From Fluviicola sp. (GTDB lineage: Bacteria; Bacteroidota; Bacteroidia; Flavobacteriales_D; Crocinitomicaceae): DNA of 64,000 nucleotides. The notes beneath the pieces were generated by a model that was not told the DNA's origin, ran no database searches, and saw nothing but the letters and a program-made list of their open reading frames with translations. The DNA is taken from assembly GCA_002734085.1 (NCBI GenBank), contig NVXV01000007.1, forward strand, positions 138,773 to 202,772. The letters are read 5' to 3'. Shown here piece by piece: positions 56,610 through 64,000 of this stretch; the first letter of the stretch is position 1; each line of letters begins with the position of its first letter. Position numbers and translations under genes: made by a program.

Positions 56610-58055
56610 ATGGGATATACTGAAGAAGAATTAGCAAAGGATTTAGAGAATCAAGAATATAAGTTTGGTTTTACTTCAAATTTTGAGTCAGACAAAGCAC
56701 CTAATGGACTAAGTGAAGAAATTATTCGCTTTATTTCCGCAAAAAAAGAAGAGCCTGCTTGGTTATTGGCAAAAAGACTTCAGGCTTATGAGGCATGGAA
56801 AGAAATGACTGAGCCAGAATGGGCACATGTTCATTATGATAAGCCTAGTTTTCAAGATATCTGTTATTATTCTGCGCCAAAGCAATCAAAAAAATATGAG
56901 AGTTGGGATGATGTTGATCCAGAAATGAAGGAAACCATGGCGAAACTTGGTATTTCTTTAGAAGAGCAACAGCGTTTGACAGGTACAGCAGTAGATTTTG
57001 TGATGGATTCTGTATCTGTTGCAACTTCATTTAAAAAGAAGCTGAATGAGTTAGGTATAATATTTTGTTCTTTTTCTGAGGCGGTACAAGATCATCCAGA
57101 ATTAGTTAAAAAATATATGGGAACGGTTGTTCCAAGTAAAGATAATTTTTACGCAGCACTCAATAGCGCTGTGTTTACAGATGGTTCATTTTGTTATATT
57201 CCTAAAGGTGTTAGGTGCCCAATGGAACTATCTACATATTTTAGAATTAACGAAGGAGGAACCGGGCAATTTGAAAGAACACTTGTAGTAGCGGAAAAAG
57301 GGTCTTATGTTTCATACCTTGAAGGGTGTACAGCACCCATGCGTGATGAAAACCAATTGCATGCGGCAGTTGTAGAACTTATTGCTCTTGATGATGCAGA
57401 AATAAAATATTCGACAGTTCAAAACTGGTATCCAGGAGATAAAAACGGTAAAGGAGGAGTGTACAACTTCGTAACTAAAAGAGGCCTTTGTGAACGTAAC
57501 GCAAAAATATCCTGGACACAAGTTGAAACTGGATCTGCAGTGACCTGGAAGTACCCTTCTTGTATATTAAAAGGAGATAATTCTATAGGTGAATTTTATT
57601 CAGTAGCTGTCACGAATAATTACCAGCAAGCAGACACAGGAACTAAAATGATTCATTTAGGAAAGAATACAAAAAGTACAATTATCTCAAAAGGTATATC
57701 TGCTGGACATTCTCACAATTCTTACAGAGGATTGGTTCAAATACATGGAAATGCAGAAAATGCAAGAAATTTTTCCCAGTGTGACTCATTATTGATGTCA
57801 GATACTTCTGGAGCACATACTTTCCCCTATATAGAGTGTAAAAACAATTCTGCGAAAATAGAACACGAAGCAACAACTTCGAAAATAGGTGAAGATCAAA
57901 TTTTCTATTGTAAACAAAGAGGAATTGATGAAGAGAAAGCAATTGGTTTGATTGTAAATGGATATTGTAAAGAAGTTTTAAACCAATTACCAATGGAGTT
58001 TGCCGTAGAGGCACAAAAATTATTAGAAATTTCCCTCGAGAATTCAGTAGGGTAG
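56610..58055 (+). CDS. sufB: Fe-S cluster assembly protein SufB
   Basis: The 481-residue SufB is the scaffold subunit of SufBC2D. Diagnostic segments include [19 protein letters not shown] (about 197-215), [22 protein letters not shown] (split: [11 protein letters not shown] then [11 protein letters not shown]), and a C-terminal [16 protein letters not shown] (about 430-446). It is cytoplasmic. It is followed by sufC after 31 bases and sufD. Confidence 0.97.
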   Translation: MGYTEEELAKDLENQEYKFGFTSNFESDKAPNGLSEEIIRFISAKKEEPAWLLAKRLQAYEAWKEMTEPEWAHVHYDKPSFQDICYYSAPKQSKKYESWDDVDPEMKETMAKLGISLEEQQRLTGTAVDFVMDSVSVATSFKKKLNELGIIFCSFSEAVQDHPELVKKYMGTVVPSKDNFYAALNSAVFTDGSFCYIPKGVRCPMELSTYFRINEGGTGQFERTLVVAEKGSYVSYLEGCTAPMRDENQLHAAVVELIALDDAEIKYSTVQNWYPGDKNGKGGVYNFVTKRGLCERNAKISWTQVETGSAVTWKYPSCILKGDNSIGEFYSVAVTNNYQQADTGTKMIHLGKNTKSTIISKGISAGHSHNSYRGLVQIHGNAENARNFSQCDSLLMSDTSGAHTFPYIECKNNSAKIEHEATTSKIGEDQIFYCKQRGIDEEKAIGLIVNGYCKEVLNQLPMEFAVEAQKLLEISLENSVG

Positions 58056-58086
58056 TTTTAAATATAAATTTTAGAAAACAATTATT

Positions 58087-58842
58087 ATGTTAACAATAAA
58101 AAACCTTCATGCCACAGTAGGAGAGGAAGGACTAGAAATTTTAAAAGGACTAAATCTAGAGGTGAAACCCGGAGAAGTTCATGCTATAATGGGACCTAAC
58201 GGTGCAGGGAAGTCAACGCTTGCTTCTGTACTTGCAGGTAAAGATGGATACGAGGTAACTGAGGGTTCTGTCGTTTTTGAAGGGAAAGATTTATTAGAGC
58301 TCGAAACAGAAGACAGAGCAAAGGAGGGTGTTTTCCTTGCATTTCAATATCCTGTTGAAATTCCGGGTGTTTCCAATATTAATTTCTTGAAAACAGCAAT
58401 CAATGAAATTCGAGAGCATCGAAAGCAAGAGCCATTAAAAGCCAAAGAATTTATGGCGAAAGTCCGTGAATCTTCTGCATTGGTTGAGTTAGATCCGAAA
58501 CTGGCGAGTCGCTCAGTGAATGAAGGGTTTTCAGGTGGTGAGAAAAAGCGAAATGAAATCTTTCAAATGGCCATGTTGCAACCAAAATTGTCCATTCTCG
58601 ATGAAACAGATTCAGGATTGGATATTGACGCACTACGTATTGTTTCAGACGGTGTTAACAAATTGAAAAATGAAAATAATGCGGTAATTATTATTACTCA
58701 TTATCAAAGACTATTAGACCATATTATTCCTGATTTCGTTCATGTTCTTGCCGATGGTAAAATTGTAAAAAGCGGTCCTAAGGAATTAGCTTTAGAGTTG
58801 GAAGAAAAAGGTTACGACTGGTTGAACGCAGAAAAGGTATAG
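58087..58842 (+). CDS. sufC: Fe-S cluster assembly ATPase SufC
   Basis: The 251-residue ABC-type ATPase has Walker A GPNGAGKST (36-44), a signature motif FSGGEKKRNEI (about 149-159) and Walker B LSILDETDSGLDID. It drives the SufBCD complex. It is cytoplasmic and has no membrane partner. It ends 6 bases before sufD, so translation is tightly linked. Confidence 0.97.
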   Translation: MLTIKNLHATVGEEGLEILKGLNLEVKPGEVHAIMGPNGAGKSTLASVLAGKDGYEVTEGSVVFEGKDLLELETEDRAKEGVFLAFQYPVEIPGVSNINFLKTAINEIREHRKQEPLKAKEFMAKVRESSALVELDPKLASRSVNEGFSGGEKKRNEIFQMAMLQPKLSILDETDSGLDIDALRIVSDGVNKLKNENNAVIIITHYQRLLDHIIPDFVHVLADGKIVKSGPKELALELEEKGYDWLNAEKV

Positions 58843-58848
58843 CTCATT

Positions 58849-60105
58849 ATGGAGATTACAGCAGAAAATAAAGTGCTCAAATTTGTTGAAGGTTTAATTC
58901 CTCCATCCGATGGAACTTCTATTCGAAAAGAAGCGCTCCAAGCTTTGAATGGCATGGACTTCCCTACAACAAGAGTTGAAGAGTGGAAGTATACACGAGT
59001 TGGAAGAATAACGAATAAAACGTTTCAGCAAGAAGAGAGAAAAGCAAATATCGAGAAGTATAAAATTACAAACCTTGATGCGCACTTAGTTGTTTTTGTA
59101 AATGGTTACTTTGATGCCTCCTTATCTACCATTAAGGAAGACAAAGCTCTTTCTGTTCAATCCATTGAAAAGTTAGATCTCGATTATTATAGTGAAATAA
59201 TGGAAGAGACAGAGGAGAATGTTTTTTCTTTGATTAATAAGGGATATCAAACGGGTGGCGTTTATATTAAAGTTGGCGAAAATGAAAAAACGGCCTATCC
59301 AATTCACTTATTGCATTTGACTACTGGTGAAGGGATAATATCAAATGCGCAGCATTTCATTCACCTGGAAAAAGGTTCAAAAACTGAATTGATAACAACA
59401 TATGATTCTGATGAAGCTGAAAATAGCTTTACAAATATTGTTATTGAAGGACATATTGAAGAGAATGCAAACTTGACGATTCAGAAACTGCAATTTGAAG
59501 AAAAGAACGTTTTTCATATTTCGAATGAATTTTTCGTTCAAGATCCTTCAAGTCAGTTTAAAATAAACACGATAACAACGGGTAGCTTGTTAACTAGGAA
59601 TGGATTGAACGTCATCGTTGAAGGAGAGAACTGTCATACTGAAATGAACGGTGTATATCTCGGAACTGAAAATCAACATTTAGATAATCATACTTTGATT
59701 GAACATCTTTATTCGAACTGTACGTCAAGTGAAACCTATAAAGGAGTCATGGACGATAAGTCAACAGGAGTATTCAACGGAAAGGTGATTGTTCGACCTA
59801 ATGCTAAAAAGATAGAAGCGTACCAATCAAACGGTAATATTTTACTTTCAAAATCAAGTACAGTTAATTCAAAGCCTGAGTTAGAGATATACGCAGATGA
59901 TGTGAGATGCTCACACGGTTCAACAACTGGGCAGTTGGATGAAGATGCTATTTATTATTTGCGTACCCGCGGAATTTCTGAGCAAAAAGCAAAGAAATTG
60001 ATGGTTGCTGCATTTATTGGAGAAGTACTTGACAAGGTGGATAATTCTGATATACGTAAAAAAGTGGATCAACACTTTTTAGAACACTTTGGTTGGGTGT
60101 TTTAA
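58849..60105 (+). CDS. sufD: Fe-S cluster assembly protein SufD
   Basis: The 418-residue SufD is a SufB paralogue that completes the scaffold. Seen: RVEEWKYTRVG (about 42-52), a beta-helix middle, and C-terminal VRCSHGSTTGQLDEDAIYYLRTRGISE (split: VRCSHGSTTGQLDED then AIYYLRTRGISE) with the conserved Cys-Ser-His. It is followed by a 129-base gap and then the STAS-like gene. Confidence 0.96.
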   Translation: MEITAENKVLKFVEGLIPPSDGTSIRKEALQALNGMDFPTTRVEEWKYTRVGRITNKTFQQEERKANIEKYKITNLDAHLVVFVNGYFDASLSTIKEDKALSVQSIEKLDLDYYSEIMEETEENVFSLINKGYQTGGVYIKVGENEKTAYPIHLLHLTTGEGIISNAQHFIHLEKGSKTELITTYDSDEAENSFTNIVIEGHIEENANLTIQKLQFEEKNVFHISNEFFVQDPSSQFKINTITTGSLLTRNGLNVIVEGENCHTEMNGVYLGTENQHLDNHTLIEHLYSNCTSSETYKGVMDDKSTGVFNGKVIVRPNAKKIEAYQSNGNILLSKSSTVNSKPELEIYADDVRCSHGSTTGQLDEDAIYYLRTRGISEQKAKKLMVAAFIGEVLDKVDNSDIRKKVDQHFLEHFGWVF

Positions 60106-60196
60106 TAACTGACTAATAATCAATATAAAAAACGATAAAAGTCAATTTTTTGTCGTTTGCTGTACAATTATTGTAGATAAATTAAATTTAAGTAGT

Positions 60197-60204
60197 TATA
60201 TTTG
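60197..60204 (+). promoter_or_regulatory. -7 box within the suf locus
   Basis: TATATTTG lies in TAGTTATATTTGG, which shares 13 bases with the end of promoter-like repeat A. It sits 31 bases before the STAS-like start at 60235. A TTG at 60171-60173 is 23 bases upstream. This suggests a second promoter inside the suf cluster. Confidence 0.5.
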
Positions 60205-60234
60205 GTTGCGCTAGACAAACTATATACTACATTA

Positions 60235-60621
60235 ATGACTAAAAATCGCGTTTACACTACTGACGTATGCGAAATATTTTGGGATGAGAGAGGCTTTATT
60301 CGATTGAATTTACTTGAATCTCAAAATTCGTATGGAATAGAAGAAGCCAAGCGGCAATTTGATATTGCTGCGCAAATTATAAAAGAAGAAAAATACAAGA
60401 TTCTTGTGGATACAAGAGGTTCAAATGCTTTACCAGATAAAGAAGCCCAAGAATATACTTCCAGTACTACTTCAAGAATAGCAGAAGCAATTATTGTTGA
60501 GAGCTTGTCTATGAGGATTTTATCTAAATTTTACATGAAGAAAAACAAAAACAACACCGTTAAAATTTTCTCTAAAGAAAAGAATGCGATTGAATGGTTG
60601 TTAAATTATAATGCTGATTGA
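60235..60621 (+). CDS. STAS/SpoIIAA-like small protein within the suf locus
   Basis: The 128-residue soluble protein matches 8320-8694 by its FIRLNLLES start, the strand-helix alternation and a C-terminal KIFSKEKNAIEWLL motif. The frame extends to a TTG at 60202, but that lies in the promoter box, so the ATG at 60235 is used. It lies between sufD and sufS with its own putative promoter. No Fe-S ligand cysteines are crowded together (one Cys near residue 11), so a direct cluster role is not supported. Confidence 0.6.
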   Translation: MTKNRVYTTDVCEIFWDERGFIRLNLLESQNSYGIEEAKRQFDIAAQIIKEEKYKILVDTRGSNALPDKEAQEYTSSTTSRIAEAIIVESLSMRILSKFYMKKNKNNTVKIFSKEKNAIEWLLNYNAD

Positions 60622-60728
60622 AATGTGTTTGTATTATTCCTTTGTCAAAGGAAATTCAAAAATGTATTAATCTGTTTATATCTTCATATATAGGCTTATT
60701 TTCGTAACATACTTTGTACATTTGTAGT

Positions 60729-61958
60729 ATGGAAAAGGTAGCTTTTAATGTTCAGGAAATCAGAAAGGAATTCCCTTTTATTAACAGGAAGGTCAATGGT
60801 AAAAAATTGATCTATTTTGATAACGGAGCGACTAGTCAAAAGCCTCAAAGTGTAATTAATCGACTTACCAATTTTTACACAAACGAGAATGCTAACATTC
60901 ATAGAGGTGTTCATACATTGAGCCAGGAAGCAACTTCTGCATATGAAGAATCTAGAATTAATATTCAACAATATATAGGTGCAAAACATAGTCATGAAAT
61001 TATTTTTACTAAAGGAACCACCGATAGTATTAATATCGTTGCATTTTCATTTGGAGAGCATCTAAAAGAAGGTGATGAGGTTATAATTTCTGCAATGGAG
61101 CACCATTCTAATATCGTTCCATGGCAAATGTTATGTGAAAGAAAAGGGTGTAGGTTGAGAGTGATTCCAATGAATCAAGCTGGGGAATTGTTGCTCGATG
61201 AATACAGCAACCTTCTATCTTCTAAAACAAAGCTGGTGGCTGTAACACACATTTCAAATGCATTGGGAACTATAAACGATGTAAAAACTATTATAGAAAA
61301 AGCGCATCAAGTAGGAGCGAAAGTTTTGATAGATGGAGCTCAAAGTATACAGCACACAAAGGTTGATGTTGAAGCATTGGATTGTGATTTTTATGCATTT
61401 TCTGGACATAAACTGTTTGGACCAACAGGAGTTGGAGTACTCTATGGGAAAGAAGAACTGTTGAATGATATGCCACCTTATCAAGGAGGTGGAGATATGA
61501 TTTCGGAAGTTTCATTTGAAAGAACCACTTATAATACACTACCTCATAAATTTGAAGCAGGCACACCTCATATTGCTGGTGGAATTGGTTTAGGTGAAGC
61601 TTTTCACTTTTTAAATAGTCTCGATATAGATCAGGTTGAAGCACATGAAAAAGAACTTCTCGATTATGCTACAATGAGATTAAAAAAGATTGAGGGAATA
61701 AAATTTTACGGTGAAGCAAAAAATAAAACGAGTGTCATTTCATTTTTGGTTGAGGGTACACACCCTTATGATGTAGGTACTCTATTGGATAAAATGGGTA
61801 TTGCTGTAAGAACAGGTCATCATTGTACTCAGCCAATAATGAATTTTTATAATATACCTGGAACTATTAGAGTGTCTTTTGCACTTTACAATACCAAAGA
61901 AGAAATCGACCTACTGATTACTGCTTTAGACAGAATAATTCCAATGCTAAAAAATTAA
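60729..61958 (+). CDS. sufS: Cysteine desulfurase SufS
   Basis: The 409-residue PLP enzyme takes sulfur from L-cysteine for cluster assembly. The PLP lysine is Lys228 (FSGHKLFGPTG) and the persulfide Cys is Cys366 (RTGHHCTQP). The group II type (SufS/CsdA) is indicated by the short active-site Cys region. The ATG at 60729 is used; an upstream TTG adds five residues. It ends 4 bases before sufE. Confidence 0.96.
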   Translation: MEKVAFNVQEIRKEFPFINRKVNGKKLIYFDNGATSQKPQSVINRLTNFYTNENANIHRGVHTLSQEATSAYEESRINIQQYIGAKHSHEIIFTKGTTDSINIVAFSFGEHLKEGDEVIISAMEHHSNIVPWQMLCERKGCRLRVIPMNQAGELLLDEYSNLLSSKTKLVAVTHISNALGTINDVKTIIEKAHQVGAKVLIDGAQSIQHTKVDVEALDCDFYAFSGHKLFGPTGVGVLYGKEELLNDMPPYQGGGDMISEVSFERTTYNTLPHKFEAGTPHIAGGIGLGEAFHFLNSLDIDQVEAHEKELLDYATMRLKKIEGIKFYGEAKNKTSVISFLVEGTHPYDVGTLLDKMGIAVRTGHHCTQPIMNFYNIPGTIRVSFALYNTKEEIDLLITALDRIIPMLKN

Positions 61959-61962
61959 TACA

Positions 61963-62376
61963 ATGACAATTCAGGAGAAAGAACAAGATATTATTGATGA
62001 GTTTTCTATCTATGATGATTGGATGGATAAGTACGAATATATCATAGAACTTGGTAAAGAACTTCCAATCATAGCAGAAGAATTAAAAACAGACAACCGC
62101 TTGATTAAGGGATGTCAATCAAGGGTTTGGCTCCATGCTGATTTGGAAGATGGTAAAATGGTATTTAGTGCAGACTCAGATGCTATTATCACTAAGGGAA
62201 TTATCGCATTGCTTATACGCGTATTGAATAATGAAAAGCCAGAAGATATTGCAAAAAGTGATTTGAAATTCATAAAAGAAATAGGACTTCAGGAACATCT
62301 TTCACCTACACGATCTAATGGTTTAGTAAGTATGGTAAAGAAAATGAAAATGGAGTCACTAAAGAAACTTTCTTAA
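61963..62376 (+). CDS. sufE: Sulfur acceptor protein SufE
   Basis: This 137-residue protein accepts sulfur from SufS. The active-site Cys51 is in DNRLIKGCQSRVWL (about 44-57). The C-terminal helix ends LSPTRSNGLVSMVKKM. It is placed 4 bases after sufS and 1 base before the lipoprotein gene, so co-transcription is very likely. Confidence 0.95.
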   Translation: MTIQEKEQDIIDEFSIYDDWMDKYEYIIELGKELPIIAEELKTDNRLIKGCQSRVWLHADLEDGKMVFSADSDAIITKGIIALLIRVLNNEKPEDIAKSDLKFIKEIGLQEHLSPTRSNGLVSMVKKMKMESLKKLS

Positions 62377-62377
62377 T

Positions 62378-62605
62378 ATGTTAAAATATTTATTTGGAAT
62401 AATTGTCGTTAGCAGCTTAGCATCATGTGAAGATCCAGAATTAAACGAATTGATGGATGATTATTGTGACTGTATAAACACAAGCAAGTACGATCAATCT
62501 TCTAACTTCGAATGTATTGAGTTAATGGATTCCATTCAGAAAAAGTACGAGAATCAACCACGTAAATTGAATAAAGTTCTCGAAAAAACGAATGAGTGTT
62601 ATTAG
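62378..62605 (+). CDS. Small lipoprotein at the end of the suf operon
   Basis: This 75-residue protein has a lipoprotein signal (SSLASC, Cys about 17). After it come four more cysteines (DDYCDCINTS, FECIE and the terminal NECY). No family was recognised. It starts one base after sufE and its end overlaps the next minus-strand gene by 4 bases. Confidence 0.6.
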   Translation: MLKYLFGIIVVSSLASCEDPELNELMDDYCDCINTSKYDQSSNFECIELMDSIQKKYENQPRKLNKVLEKTNECY

Positions 62606-62976
62606 TCTTGTAAACTATCTAAGAACCTTTTAAGATTTGGGTTTTTAGCAATGTCAAGACTCCCCAATATTAATAAGTTTGACGGCTTATTTCTTTCTAA
62701 CCACATTGTGAAATTAGATTTTGTAGCTGCTAGTGTTCCATTAATGTCTACGCGATGACTTGGACGGTTGTTGCTTTCAAGAAATTCTTGGATGTCTTCG
62801 TCTTCTTTTGTGAAGTTATGATTTTCGTGAAACACTACTGCGCCATCAACGATATCTACTAAATCACTACTTTTTTGATCGATACTTACCACATCGATAA
62901 GTTTACCTTCGCTCCATTCAGTAATGGTGTTGCCAAAACTATTATTATTAATAAGGTAAACTGTTTTTATTTTCAT
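62602..62976 (-). CDS. Uncharacterised cytoplasmic protein
   Basis: The 124-residue protein has no signal peptide. It begins MKIKTVYLINNNSFGNT and has an alternating strand/helix look, with a HENHNFTKEDEDIQEFLE acidic segment. No family was recognised. Its 3' end overlaps the lipoprotein gene on the other strand. Confidence 0.55.
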   Translation of the reverse strand: MKIKTVYLINNNSFGNTITEWSEGKLIDVVSIDQKSSDLVDIVDGAVVFHENHNFTKEDEDIQEFLESNNRPSHRVDINGTLAATKSNFTMWLERNKPSNLLILGSLDIAKNPNLKRFLDSLQD

Positions 62977-63159
62977 TTGTAATCTGATTCGTTAAAAACG
63001 AAGCACAAAAATAATGACTTCGGTTTAATATCAAACTCTTTGACGAAAATTAAAGCAATAAAGATGCCTTTTTTTTATTTTAAGTCGTTATTAGAACAAA
63101 GAAAAGCATAGTTGTTTGTTGTTTTAGGCTGATTTTAGAGGTGATACAATATCATTAAG

Positions 63160-63828
63160 TTATTCATTAATAAATTTATAACCAACCCCTTTTACGGTTT
63201 TAATATACTTTGAGCCTATTTTTTCTCTTAATTTTCTTATGTGAACATCAATAGTTCTGTCGCCAACAATTATATCAGACCCCCAAACAGTTTCTAAAAT
63301 ATTATATCTTTCGAATACACTTCCTGGTCGAGAGGCAAGAAGCGCTAATAATTCAAATTCTTTTTTAGGTAGATGTATAGGTTCATTTTTAATAGACACT
63401 AAGTATTTGTCTCGATCAATTACCAAGTCTTTTACTTCTTGTGTTTTTGGAGATGTGTTTTCATTTCGACGCAAAAGTGCATTTATTCTACTTATAAGTA
63501 CCCGCGGTTTAATTGGTTTTGATATATAATCATCTCCACCAGCATCCAGCCCAGCAATTTGGCTATAATCTTCACTTCTCGCTGTGAGAAAACAAATTAT
63601 CACATTATTAAATACAGGCTGTTTTCTAATTTGATGACAGACTTCAATGCCGTCTAATTCAGGCATCATAACGTCGAGTAAAATTAAATCAACGTCATTT
63701 TCTTCTAATTTTTTAAGACCGACTACACCATTTTCAGCAGTTGTTACTTCAAAGCCTTCTTTTTTTAAGTTGTATTCAAGAAGCTCTCTTATTTCTTCCT
63801 CGTCGTCTATAATTAGTATATGTTTCAT
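63160..63828 (-). CDS. OmpR-family response regulator
   Basis: This 222-residue protein has a receiver domain (acidic pocket Asp8/Asp9, phosphoacceptor Asp52 in LILLDVMMP, Thr82 and Lys104 in YISKPI). A winged-helix DNA-binding domain follows (about 130-220, with VWGSDIIVGDRTIDVHIRKLREKIG, broken: VWGSDIIVGDRTID then VHIRKLREKIG). It should be a transcription regulator. No histidine kinase is in the window on its strand; the divergent gene beginning at 63978 is the only candidate partner. Confidence 0.93.
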   Translation of the reverse strand: MKHILIIDDEEEIRELLEYNLKKEGFEVTTAENGVVGLKKLEENDVDLILLDVMMPELDGIEVCHQIRKQPVFNNVIICFLTARSEDYSQIAGLDAGGDDYISKPIKPRVLISRINALLRRNENTSPKTQEVKDLVIDRDKYLVSIKNEPIHLPKKEFELLALLASRPGSVFERYNILETVWGSDIIVGDRTIDVHIRKLREKIGSKYIKTVKGVGYKFINE

Positions 63829-63891
63829 CTTTCACTATGCATTTAAGTATTAAAGCAAGACCTCAATATAATTATTCAAAGATATTCAAAT

Positions 63892-63899
63892 TATTTTTG
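63892..63899 (+). promoter_or_regulatory. Possible -7 box of the right-edge gene
   Basis: TATTTTTG matches TAnnTTTG. It lies 78 bases before an ATG at 63978. No TTG at the usual -33 spacing was seen. Confidence 0.3.
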
Positions 63900-63977
63900 G
63901 TAATCTGATTCCCCCACAAAATACCAGCACGTAAATAGAATAAGTTCTGCCGGTCTAGTTTTGAAGAAAAAAGCAAG

Positions 63978-64000
63978 ATGAATATACTAAAATTTATGGA
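63978..64000 (+). CDS. Start of a gene cut by the window edge
   Basis: An ATG at 63978, preceded by a purine-rich stretch (GAAGAAAAAAGCAAG), opens a frame MNILKFM to the window end. It is divergent from the response regulator. The encoded protein cannot be identified from seven residues. Confidence 0.3.

Noticed and set aside
60717..60724. A TACATTTG box just before sufS
   Set aside because: It ends only 4 bases before the ATG at 60729, so it would require a nearly leaderless transcript. It may be chance.

Overview
The window looks like a chromosomal segment from a marine or freshwater Bacteroidetes of the class Flavobacteriia (order Flavobacteriales). The evidence is AT-rich DNA, many small lipoproteins, proteins with type IX secretion (T9SS) C-terminal sorting domains, families typical of this phylum (DUF5606, DUF6089, DUF6503-like, WG repeats), and promoter boxes of the Bacteroidetes form TAnnTTTG. 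I see no rRNA, tRNA, CRISPR array, insertion sequence, integrase or phage gene.

Bases 1-14.9 kb form an accessory-looking region. It holds about 18 short genes, nearly all on the + strand and nearly all transcribed singly: VanW-like, LRR and TPR lipoproteins, DUF1801, RDD, esterase, intradiol dioxygenase, GNAT, MORN-like and SRPBCC proteins. They are separated by 50-400 bp gaps that carry two families of repeated promoter-proximal sequence and some inverted repeats. One gene (122-806) is split by a one-base frameshift. From 15 to 20.2 kb come a DUF2207-LemA pair, a secreted EF-hand protein and a Kelch-type T9SS cargo.

The most unusual locus is 20.26-23.1 kb. A TPP riboswitch on the minus strand precedes a tight four-gene operon: a SAM methyltransferase, a HypE/ThiL-superfamily kinase-like protein, a ThiE-fold protein whose phosphate-binding signature is rewritten, and a Trm112-like protein without the usual zinc cysteines. 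This is a candidate undescribed thiamine-linked system. Next come katG, a lipoprotein, folD, a GT-C glycosyltransferase, an M3 oligoendopeptidase, a DUF5606 protein with a histone H1-like tail, and two divergently arranged subtilases.

From 36.7 to 43.4 kb one co-oriented cluster joins an FAD oxidoreductase and a membrane polyferredoxin to three glycosyltransferases (DPM1-like GT2, processive GT2, polyprenol-dependent GT-C). From 44 to 55.7 kb the genes are conserved housekeeping ones: a DUF6089 outer-membrane protein, nadK and a CBS protein, divergent from pdxJ and an alpha/beta hydrolase; then an OmpA/TPR/beta-propeller protein of PorE-like architecture, and rluD, a T9SS cargo and a PASTA protein, divergent from ddl. 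From 55.7 to 62.4 kb lies the SUF iron-sulfur assembly locus (DUF59 gene, sufA, sufB, sufC, sufD, a STAS-like gene, sufS, sufE). The window ends with a small lipoprotein, an uncharacterised protein and an OmpR-family response regulator.

Assignments rest on reading motifs and domain order in the translated sequence. No database search was run.
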